DNA from: CALFXN01 sp937957815
Lineage (GTDB): Bacteria > Synergistota > Synergistia > Synergistales > Aminobacteriaceae
Length of the DNA: 37,540 bases
NCBI GenBank assembly: GCA_036788195.1
Contig: DAIQNX010000028.1
Location: 1-37,540, forward strand
Direction of reading: 5' to 3'
This document shows positions 14,877 to 21,727 of the stretch, piece after piece. The notes below the pieces were generated by a model. It did not search any database and was not told the DNA's origin. It saw only the letters and a program-made list of their open reading frames with translations. The position numbers were made by a program, and so were the translations under genes. Position 1 is the first letter of the stretch; each line of letters begins with the position of its first letter.

Positions 14877-14923
14877 GCACGCAGCAGCCATTCGGAGTCC
14901 CACGGAGGAGGAAGTCTCGCACA

Positions 14924-15850
14924 ATGATCCGGTACATCCTGAAGCGGATAGCGCTCCTGATCCCGATCCTGCTCGGAGTGTCCATCCTGATATTCGGCGT
15001 CATCCGCCTCGCTCCCGGCGATCCCGCGGAAGTGATGCTCGGGCCGACGGCCGAGCGGGAAGACATCGAACTGCTCCGCGAAAAGCTCGGGCTGAACAGG
15101 CCTATCGTCGTCCAGTACGGCATCTTCCTGAAAAACGCCCTTCAGGGGGATCTCGGGCGTTCGATCAAGACGAACAATCCCGTGACGGAAGAGCTGCTCC
15201 AGCGCTTCCCGGCGACGATCACGCTCGCGTTCAGCAGCATCGTCCTCGCGCTTCTCGTCGGCTTCCCGCTCGGAATGATCGCGGCTCTGAAGCAGAACAC
15301 CGTCTGGGACGCGCTCAGCAGCTTCCTCGCGCTCGCGGGGTTCTCGATTCCCAACTTCTGGGCGGGGCTCATGCTCATGCTGCTCTTCTCGATCGTCGTG
15401 CCGATTCTTCCGTCGTCGGGCTACGGGAGCTGGAAGCATATGGTGCTTCCGACCGTCGTCCTCGCAATCCAGACGATGGCGGTCATCGCGCGGATGACGC
15501 GGTCGAGCGTGCTCGAAATCATCCGGCAGGATTACGTCCGCACCGCGCGCGCCAAAGGGATCGCGAACAAGCTCGTGCTCTTCCGGCACATCGTCCGCAA
15601 CGCGCTGATTCCGGTCGTCACGATCGCCGGGCTCTACTTCGGCCATTCGCTCGGCGGCGTCGTCATCACCGAGACGATCTTCTCGATCCCCGGCATCGGA
15701 CGCCTCCTGGTCGACGCGATCCGCTCGCAGGACTACCCCGTCGTTCAGGGCGGCATCCTCGTCTTCGCGCTCTGCGTCGGCGTCGTGAACCTCGTCGTCG
15801 ACGTCCTCTACGCGTTCCTCGATCCGCGCATCAAGGCGCAGTACAGGTGA
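14924..15850 (+). CDS. Peptide ABC transporter permease, DppB type
   Basis: A 308-aa inner-membrane permease of the DppB/GsiC/OppB family. It starts MIRYILKRIALLIPILLGVS, a typical first helix, and has FGVIRLAPGDPAEVMLGPTA in the first periplasmic loop and about six transmembrane segments. The EAA loop is visible as QDYVRTARAKGIANKLVLFRHIVRNALIPVVT, the contact point for the ATPases. AGGAGGAAG lies about 9 bases before the ATG. The next permease overlaps its stop by 4 bp. Together with the 15847 product it forms the membrane channel. Confidence 0.9.
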   Translation: MIRYILKRIALLIPILLGVSILIFGVIRLAPGDPAEVMLGPTAEREDIELLREKLGLNRPIVVQYGIFLKNALQGDLGRSIKTNNPVTEELLQRFPATITLAFSSIVLALLVGFPLGMIAALKQNTVWDALSSFLALAGFSIPNFWAGLMLMLLFSIVVPILPSSGYGSWKHMVLPTVVLAIQTMAVIARMTRSSVLEIIRQDYVRTARAKGIANKLVLFRHIVRNALIPVVTIAGLYFGHSLGGVVITETIFSIPGIGRLLVDAIRSQDYPVVQGGILVFALCVGVVNLVVDVLYAFLDPRIKAQYR

Positions 15851-16728
15851 TCGCCGTGAACGAACGGACCGTCATCCGCGACAAGAAGCGCAGCCAGCTC
15901 GGCGAAGTGTGGAGACGCCTGCGGCGCAACAAGGCGGCACTGCTCGGCATGAGCGTGATCGTGCTGCTTTTCGTCGTCGCCGTTTTCGCTCCATTGCTCG
16001 CTCCCTACGACCCGAACAGGATCGACATGAAGATCCGCCTGCAGGCGTCGTCGTCGGCGCATCCGCTCGGAACCGACAACTTCGGCCGCGACATCCTGAG
16101 CCGCATCATCTGGGGCAGCCGCATCTCGCTCTACGTGGGATTCGTCGCCGTCGGAATCGGAGCCGTGTTCGGGGGCATCCTTGGAGCGATCGGAGGTTTC
16201 TACGGCAAGCGGATCGACAACGTCATCATGCGCCTGATGGACGTCCTTCTCGCCGTACCGCAGATCATTCTCGCGATCGCGATCGTCGGCGTGCTCGGCA
16301 CGAGCCTCACGAACCTCATGGTCGCCGTGGGAATCAGCCAGGTTCCCCGCTACGCGCGGCTCGTCCGCGCGTCGGCGATGTCGCTCCGGGGGCAGGAATT
16401 CGTCGAAGCCGCGCGCGCGATCGGCGCGTCGGACGTCCGGATCATCCTCGAGAACATCCTTCCGAACTGCATGGCGCCGATCATCGTCCAGAGCACGCTC
16501 GGCGTCGCCGCAGCCATCCTGTCCGCCGCCAGCCTGAGCTTCCTCGGGCTCGGCATCCAGCCTCCGACACCCGAATGGGGATCGATGCTTTCGGCCGGAC
16601 GGCAATTCCTGCGGAGCGCGCCGCACCTCTCGATCTATCCCGGGCTCGCGATCGCCATCGTCGTTCTGGCGCTCAACGTCTTCGGCGACGGGTTGCGCGA
16701 TTCCCTCGACCCGAAACTGCGCCAGTAG
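15847..16728 (+). CDS. Peptide ABC transporter permease, DppC type
   Basis: A 293-aa second permease of the DppC/GsiD/OppC family. The cytoplasmic N-terminus ends in LGEVWRRLRRNKAALLGMSV, followed by the first helix and the loop FAPLLAPYDPNRIDM and GTDNFGRDILSRIIWGSRIS, a hallmark of this subfamily. The EAA loop is SLRGQEFVEAARAIGASDVRIILENILPNC. GTG 15847 overlaps the preceding stop (GTGA), a translational coupling arrangement; GTG 15856 is a possible alternative. It pairs with the DppB-type subunit. Confidence 0.9.
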   Translation: MIAVNERTVIRDKKRSQLGEVWRRLRRNKAALLGMSVIVLLFVVAVFAPLLAPYDPNRIDMKIRLQASSSAHPLGTDNFGRDILSRIIWGSRISLYVGFVAVGIGAVFGGILGAIGGFYGKRIDNVIMRLMDVLLAVPQIILAIAIVGVLGTSLTNLMVAVGISQVPRYARLVRASAMSLRGQEFVEAARAIGASDVRIILENILPNCMAPIIVQSTLGVAAAILSAASLSFLGLGIQPPTPEWGSMLSAGRQFLRSAPHLSIYPGLAIAIVVLALNVFGDGLRDSLDPKLRQ

Positions 16729-16744
16729 AAAGGGCGGATCGGCC

Positions 16745-17752
16745 ATGAATACGCCACTGCTTCAGGTGAGAAATCTCAGCGTCGTCTACCGGACATTCGA
16801 AGGCGTCCTGCGCGCCGTCAACGGCATCGACCTCGACCTCGAGGCAGGCAGGACGCTCGGGCTCGTCGGGGAGAGCGGCGCCGGAAAGACAACGACCGCG
16901 CTCTCCGTCATGCGCCTCGTCCCGACGCCTCCGGGAGAGATCGTCAGCGGCTCGGCGACGTTCGAGGGGCGCGACCTCATGACGCTCCCCGAGCGCGAGA
17001 TGATGCGCATCCGCGGCAACCGGATCTCGATGATCTTCCAGGATCCGATGACGTCGCTCAACCCCGTTCTCCCCGTCGGGCTCCAGATCTCCGAGGCGCT
17101 CGAGGCCCATCAGAAGCTCGGGAAGGCGGAGGCCGCACGAAAGGCGGGGCAGATGCTCGAAAAGGTGCAGATCCCGGCGCAGCGCCTCCAGGAATATCCG
17201 CACGAGTTTTCGGGCGGAATGCGGCAGCGCGTCGTCATCGCGATGGCGCTCGCCTGCAATCCGCGCCTCATCATCGCCGACGAACCCACGACCGCGCTGG
17301 ACGTGACGATCCAGATCCAGGTGCTCGAACTCATGAAGGAGCTCCGGAACGAGTTCGGCACCTCGATGATCATGATCACGCACGACCTCGGCGTCGTCGG
17401 CGAGGTCTGCGACCGCGTCGCCGTCATGTACGCGGGCGAGATCGTGGAGGACGGCGACATCGCGCAGATCTTCGACCAGCCGATGCACCCCTATACGGTC
17501 GGTCTGTTCAAGTGCATCCCGAACATCGAGGAGCCGGCGTCGACGATCCATCCGATCCGCGGGATGATGCCCGATCCGCTCGTCCCGATGCCCGGCTGCT
17601 GCTTCGAGCCACGGTGCCCCGAGGCGACGGCGCGGTGCGCGACCGAGCGTCCCGGGGGCGCGCTCGTCGACGGCCGGAGGATCCGCTGCCATCTCTACGC
17701 GGACGGGAAACGCGCGTTCGCGCACGGAAGGGAGACCGTGTCCCATGCCTGA
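16745..17752 (+). CDS. Peptide ABC transporter ATP-binding protein, DppD type
   Basis: A 335-aa ATPase. Walker A GESGAGKTT at about residues 38-46, Q-loop IFQDPMTSLNP, signature FSGGMRQRV, Walker B LIIADEPTTALD and the H-loop MITHDLGVV are all intact. The C-terminal oligopeptide extension contains the cysteine-rich motif PGCCFEPRCPEATARC, which in related transporters may bind an iron-sulphur cluster. It energises the DppBC-type permease together with the DppF-type subunit. Its last 8 bp overlap the next gene. Confidence 0.9.
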   Translation: MNTPLLQVRNLSVVYRTFEGVLRAVNGIDLDLEAGRTLGLVGESGAGKTTTALSVMRLVPTPPGEIVSGSATFEGRDLMTLPEREMMRIRGNRISMIFQDPMTSLNPVLPVGLQISEALEAHQKLGKAEAARKAGQMLEKVQIPAQRLQEYPHEFSGGMRQRVVIAMALACNPRLIIADEPTTALDVTIQIQVLELMKELRNEFGTSMIMITHDLGVVGEVCDRVAVMYAGEIVEDGDIAQIFDQPMHPYTVGLFKCIPNIEEPASTIHPIRGMMPDPLVPMPGCCFEPRCPEATARCATERPGGALVDGRRIRCHLYADGKRAFAHGRETVSHA

Positions 17753-18695
17753 TCCGATTCTCTCGGTCCGCGACCTCACGAAGCACTTTCCGATGCGCCA
17801 CGGCGTCGTCCATGCCGTCGACGGCGTCAGCTTCGACATCGGCGAGGGAGAGACGCTCGGCCTCGTCGGGGAATCGGGGTGCGGCAAGTCCACGACAGGA
17901 CGCCTCGTGATCCGTCTCATCGAGCCGACGTCGGGCTCCGTCTGCTTCCGCGGGCGCGACATCGAGGGCGCGTCGAAGCGGGAACTGCGCGATCTCACGA
18001 AGGAGATGCAGATCATTTTCCAGGATCCGTACTCCTCGATCGACCCGAGGAAGAGCATCGGCGAGACGATCGGAAAGCCGCTCGAAATCCACGGCGTCGG
18101 ATCGAAGCGCGAGCGGGAGGAGGCCGTCGACCGCCTGATGGAGCAGGTCGGCCTGAGCCCGCGGATGTACAACAAATATCCCCACGAGCTCGACGGGGGG
18201 CGTCGGCAGCGCGTCGGCATCGCGCGGGCGCTCGCGCTGAATCCTGGATTCATCGTCTGCGACGAGCCGGTGTCGGCGCTCGACGTCTCGATCCAGGCGC
18301 AGATCCTGAACCTTCTCATGGAGCTCCAGGAGGGCAGGAAGCTCACGTACCTGTTCGTCTCGCACGACCTGTCCGTCGTGAAGCACATCAGCACGCGGAT
18401 AGCCGTGATGTACCTCGGCAGGATCGTCGAAATCGCGCCGAGCCTCGAACTCTTCGAGCGGACACTGCACCCCTACACGCAGGCGCTGCTTTCGGCCGTC
18501 CTGATCCCCAAGCTCAACCGCCGGCGGGAGCGCGTCATCCTGACCGGCGGCGTCCCGAGTCCGATAAATCCGCCCCCGGGGTGCCGGTTCCACACGCGCT
18601 GCCGCCTCAGGGAGGACATATGTTCGCGGCAAGAGCCGGAACTCGTCGATGTCGGCGGCGGCCATCAGGTCGCCTGCCATATGATCACACGCTAA
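17745..18695 (+). CDS. Peptide ABC transporter ATP-binding protein, DppF type
   Basis: A 316-aa ATPase with Walker A GESGCGKSTTGR, Q-loop IFQDPYSSIDPRKSI (a DppF/OppF hallmark), Walker B FIVCDEPVSALDVSIQAQ and H-loop VSHDLSVVKHIS. The signature region reads LDGGRRQRVG in place of the usual LSGGQRQR; the Ser to Asp change is unusual because that serine contacts ATP across the dimer, so one of the two ATP sites of the heterodimer may be catalytically weak. The C-terminal extension has PGCRFHTRCRLREDIC. It overlaps the preceding gene by 8 bp and is followed after 15 bp by the gamma-glutamyltransferase gene. Confidence 0.88.
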   Translation: MPDPILSVRDLTKHFPMRHGVVHAVDGVSFDIGEGETLGLVGESGCGKSTTGRLVIRLIEPTSGSVCFRGRDIEGASKRELRDLTKEMQIIFQDPYSSIDPRKSIGETIGKPLEIHGVGSKREREEAVDRLMEQVGLSPRMYNKYPHELDGGRRQRVGIARALALNPGFIVCDEPVSALDVSIQAQILNLLMELQEGRKLTYLFVSHDLSVVKHISTRIAVMYLGRIVEIAPSLELFERTLHPYTQALLSAVLIPKLNRRRERVILTGGVPSPINPPPGCRFHTRCRLREDICSRQEPELVDVGGGHQVACHMITR

Positions 18696-18710
18696 GGGAG
18701 GTTCCGTGAC

Positions 18711-20339
18711 ATGACCGTACATTTCGACCCGCACTACTACCCGTACCCGTCCCGCAGGAACATGACGTATGCCGCGCGCGGAATGGTCTGCGCGTCGCAC
18801 CCGTCGGCCGCCCAGGCCGGACTGGAGGTCCTGAAAAAGGGCGGCAACGCCGTCGACGCGATCGTCGCGACCGCGGCGGCACTGACCGTCGTCGAGCCCA
18901 CCGGAAACGGCATCGGCAGCGACGCGTTCGCCCTTCTCTGGAAGGACGGACGGCTGCGGGGCTTCAACTCTAGCGGCCCGATTCCGAAGGCGCTCTCGAT
19001 GGACGTCGCCGAATCGAAGGGCTGGACGGCGCCTTCGGCGGGAGGCAAGCTGCCGATGCTCGGATGGGCGCCGGTGACCGTGCCAGGCGCCCCGAAGGCG
19101 TGGGCCGAGCTGACGCGGACGCACGGGCGGTTGACGCTCGCGGAGAATCTCGCCCCGGCAATCGCGCTCGCGCGCGATGGGCACGCCGTCTCGGTCACGA
19201 TCGCGCACCACTGGGAACTCGCGCGGCGCAAGTACGCGGCCCTTCAGGGCGACGAGTTTCGCGCGTGGTTCGACACGTTCGCGCCCCTCGGCCGCGCGCC
19301 GCGCGCGGGCGAGATCTGGAAATCCGAAGCGCACGCCAGGACGCTCGAACGGATCGCGGAAACGGACGCGCGCTCCTTCTACGAGGGCGACATCGCCGGG
19401 AGAATCGTCGCCGCGGCGCGAAAGACCGGCGGCTACATCTCGCCCGAAGACCTCGCGGCGTTCGCGCCCGAATGGGTCGAACCGATCGGCGTGAACTACA
19501 GGGGATACGACGTCTGGGAGATTCCGCCCAACGGACAGGGAATCGTCGCGCTCATCGCCCTCTCGATCCTCCGCGGCTTCGACTTCCCGTCGCACGACGA
19601 CCCCGTCACGATCCACCGGCAGATCGAGGCGATCAAGATGGGCTTCGCCGACGCGCACCGCTACGTCGCGGACCAGCGCTTCCACGACGTCCCGGTCGCG
19701 GAGCTTCTCGCGGATGCCTACGCGGATCAGAGGCGCGCGCAGCTCGGAGAGCGCGCCGAGGACAGGAAGGCCGGAGACCCGATGCACGGAGGCACGGTCT
19801 ACCTCTGCGCGGCCGACCGCGACGGAACGATGATATCGTACATCCAGAGCAACTACATGGGCTTCGGTTCGGGCGTAGTCGTCCCCGATACCGGAATCGC
19901 GCTCAACAACAGGGGCTACTGCTTCTCGCTCGACCCCGGACATCCGAACGTCCTCGAGCCGGGCAAACGCCCCTACAACACGATCATTCCGTCCTTCCTC
20001 ACGAAGGACGGCGTCCCCGTCGGACCGTTCGGCGTCATGGGCGGCTTCATGCAACCCCAGGGGCACGTCCAAGTCGTCATGAACACGGTCGACTTCGAGA
20101 TGAACCCGCAGCAGGCGCTCGACGCGCCGCGCTGGCAGTGGATGGGCGGCATGAACGTATCGGTCGAGCCGGGGTTCTCCCCGGCCGTCGCGCAGAGCCT
20201 GAGCCGCATGGGACACGCGGTGAAGTTCGAGCTCGATTCGTATGCCTTCGGTCGCGGAGAGATCATCTGGAAGATGCCCGAAGGATCGCTCGCGGGCGCG
20301 ACCGAGTCGCGGACCGACGGCTGCGTCGCCGTCTGGTGA
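18711..20339 (+). CDS. Gamma-glutamyltransferase family protein
   Basis: A 542-aa Ntn hydrolase of the gamma-glutamyltranspeptidase family. Landmarks are ASHPSAAQAGLEVLKKGGNA then VDAIVATAAAL near the N-terminus, the predicted autocleavage and nucleophile Thr362 in MHGGTVYLCAADRDG, and the oxyanion segment GVMGGFMQPQGHVQVV. It would hydrolyse or transfer the gamma-glutamyl group of glutathione-like peptides. No signal peptide is present, so it should act in the cytoplasm on imported peptides, unlike the secreted E. coli Ggt. The arrangement of binding protein, permeases, ATPases and a Ntn hydrolase resembles the gsi glutathione import operon. Start follows AGGGAGG by 8 bases. Family firm; substrate inferred. 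Confidence 0.85.
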   Translation: MTVHFDPHYYPYPSRRNMTYAARGMVCASHPSAAQAGLEVLKKGGNAVDAIVATAAALTVVEPTGNGIGSDAFALLWKDGRLRGFNSSGPIPKALSMDVAESKGWTAPSAGGKLPMLGWAPVTVPGAPKAWAELTRTHGRLTLAENLAPAIALARDGHAVSVTIAHHWELARRKYAALQGDEFRAWFDTFAPLGRAPRAGEIWKSEAHARTLERIAETDARSFYEGDIAGRIVAAARKTGGYISPEDLAAFAPEWVEPIGVNYRGYDVWEIPPNGQGIVALIALSILRGFDFPSHDDPVTIHRQIEAIKMGFADAHRYVADQRFHDVPVAELLADAYADQRRAQLGERAEDRKAGDPMHGGTVYLCAADRDGTMISYIQSNYMGFGSGVVVPDTGIALNNRGYCFSLDPGHPNVLEPGKRPYNTIIPSFLTKDGVPVGPFGVMGGFMQPQGHVQVVMNTVDFEMNPQQALDAPRWQWMGGMNVSVEPGFSPAVAQSLSRMGHAVKFELDSYAFGRGEIIWKMPEGSLAGATESRTDGCVAVW

Positions 20340-20359
20340 GGCGATGACGGGCGGCTGAA

Positions 20360-20462
20360 TGGACACCCCCATTCCCGAAGTGGTACAGTAAAAAAACGAT
20401 ACGGCGGGTTCATTGAAAATCGGGTTCGGCTTTCCGCCGTCTCCGTTTTGATGAACCCGCCG
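20360..20462 (+). promoter_or_regulatory. Probable promoter and leader with a 12-bp inverted repeat
   Basis: TGGACA (20360-20365), an 18-bp spacer and TACAGT (20384-20389) give a moderate promoter just after the gamma-glutamyltransferase gene. The leader that follows contains CGGCGGGTTCAT at 20402-20413 and its exact complement at 20451-20462, with a 37-nt loop. The structure ends 32 bp before the next start codon, so it could act as a cis-regulatory leader; it matches no riboswitch I know. Confidence 0.4.
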
Positions 20463-20494
20463 ATTCTTCATTCGGGGAAGGTTGCGGTTTCGGC

Positions 20495-21607
20495 ATGAAA
20501 TTCGTTCGTATCGTCCTGCCTGCTATTCTCGTATTCGGATGCGTTCCCCTTTTCGCGCTCTCCGCCCCGGCCGCGGAACCGCCCGTCTACGTCGACTGCG
20601 AATACGGCGACCTCAGGGATGTCATCGTGGGGCTGCCCTACGGCATGTCGCCGTCGCGCGACGCCCCGTGGTTCGAGGACGCGATGAAGGTCCTCCCCGC
20701 CGACGAGGCCGAATACGCCCGAAAGACGGCCGGGATGCTCTGGACGGAGATGATCGACCCGAAGACCGGAAAGAGCGAAACGGAACTTCTCGAAGAGGAA
20801 AACCGCGCGTTCATCGCGATCCTGCAGTCGCTTGGCGTAAAGGTGCGCCGTCCCGAGAGGATAACGCCGGAATTCATCCGCGAACACTACGGCGCGGGAA
20901 TCCTCGCGAACGGCTTCAGTCAGGACTTCCCGAGGGACAACCTCGCCGTGATCGGAAACACCGTCATCGAACTCAACCTGCGGACGCCTTTGCGCAAGGC
21001 GGACATCTCCGGCTTCCGGAAGATCCTCGCCGAAAAGTGCGCGGACGGAACCGTGAAACGGTTCTCGATGCCGCACACGGAGCCGCTCAAGTCCGCCGAC
21101 CCCGACGCGCCCCTTCTCGAAGGCGGCGACGTCATCGTTCTCGGAAAGACGATTCTCGTCGGAAACACGTGGAATCCGAGCGTCGGGTCGAACGAGGCGG
21201 GGTGGCGGTGGCTGAAAAGCGTCCTCGGCGACGGCTACGACGTCGTCCGCGTCCCGCTCGCCGAGAGCGTTCTGCACCTCGACTGCGCGCTCTCCGTCCC
21301 CCGCGACGGGCTTGCGATCGTCTGCGAGGACGCCTTCGTCGACGGCCTGCCCAAACAGCTCGCCGGCTGGGATCTCATCAAAGTCAGCCTCGAAGACGTC
21401 CGGCGGCTCGCCGTCAACGGCGTCCCCGTCGACTCGAAGACCTACATCCTTTCCTACAACGACCACGGCGACAACGAATACATCCGGACCGAACTCGAAA
21501 AGCGGGGAATCCGGGTCCATCGCGTCTTCTTCGGAACGCACAACGGACAGGGCGGATCGCTCCGCTGCGCGACGCAGCCGCTGATCCGGAGGGCGGCCGC
21601 CCGTTGA
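20495..21607 (+). CDS. Exported amidinotransferase/arginine-deiminase-fold protein
   Basis: A 370-aa protein of the guanidine-group-modifying enzyme superfamily (PF02274-like). A signal peptide covers about residues 1-27 (FVRIVLPAILVFGCVPLFAL). Putative catalytic features are the acidic FPRDN at 145-149, LEGGDVIVLG with D212, the general-base His261 in VLHLDCALSV, and the nucleophile Cys358 in GGSLRCATQPL. The family includes arginine and agmatine deiminases, dimethylarginine hydrolase and glycine amidinotransferase, so it likely acts on a free or peptide guanidino group outside the cytoplasm. An exported member is unusual. Its own promoter is suggested upstream. The overall layout is closest to glycine amidinotransferase-like proteins; the reaction cannot be fixed. 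Confidence 0.7.
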   Translation: MKFVRIVLPAILVFGCVPLFALSAPAAEPPVYVDCEYGDLRDVIVGLPYGMSPSRDAPWFEDAMKVLPADEAEYARKTAGMLWTEMIDPKTGKSETELLEEENRAFIAILQSLGVKVRRPERITPEFIREHYGAGILANGFSQDFPRDNLAVIGNTVIELNLRTPLRKADISGFRKILAEKCADGTVKRFSMPHTEPLKSADPDAPLLEGGDVIVLGKTILVGNTWNPSVGSNEAGWRWLKSVLGDGYDVVRVPLAESVLHLDCALSVPRDGLAIVCEDAFVDGLPKQLAGWDLIKVSLEDVRRLAVNGVPVDSKTYILSYNDHGDNEYIRTELEKRGIRVHRVFFGTHNGQGGSLRCATQPLIRRAAAR

Positions 21608-21727
21608 AAAAGCGGGCGCGCCGTTCCGCGAACGTCCGATCCTGTTGTCCCCGAACGGTAATCCGTCCTACGCTCCGGAAAACTGACAGGGGGTAGAATA
21701 TACAAAAATACGACACAGCGAAGGGGG

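Noticed and set aside
12085..15123. A 1012-codon open frame on the minus strand
   Set aside because: It is antisense to the peptidase and binding-protein genes, is very rich in Arg, Asp and Val and has no recognisable motif. Long antisense frames are common when third positions are strongly G/C.
17508..20471. A 987-codon open frame on the minus strand
   Set aside because: It lies wholly opposite the ATPase and gamma-glutamyltransferase genes, which have complete motifs; a codon-bias shadow.
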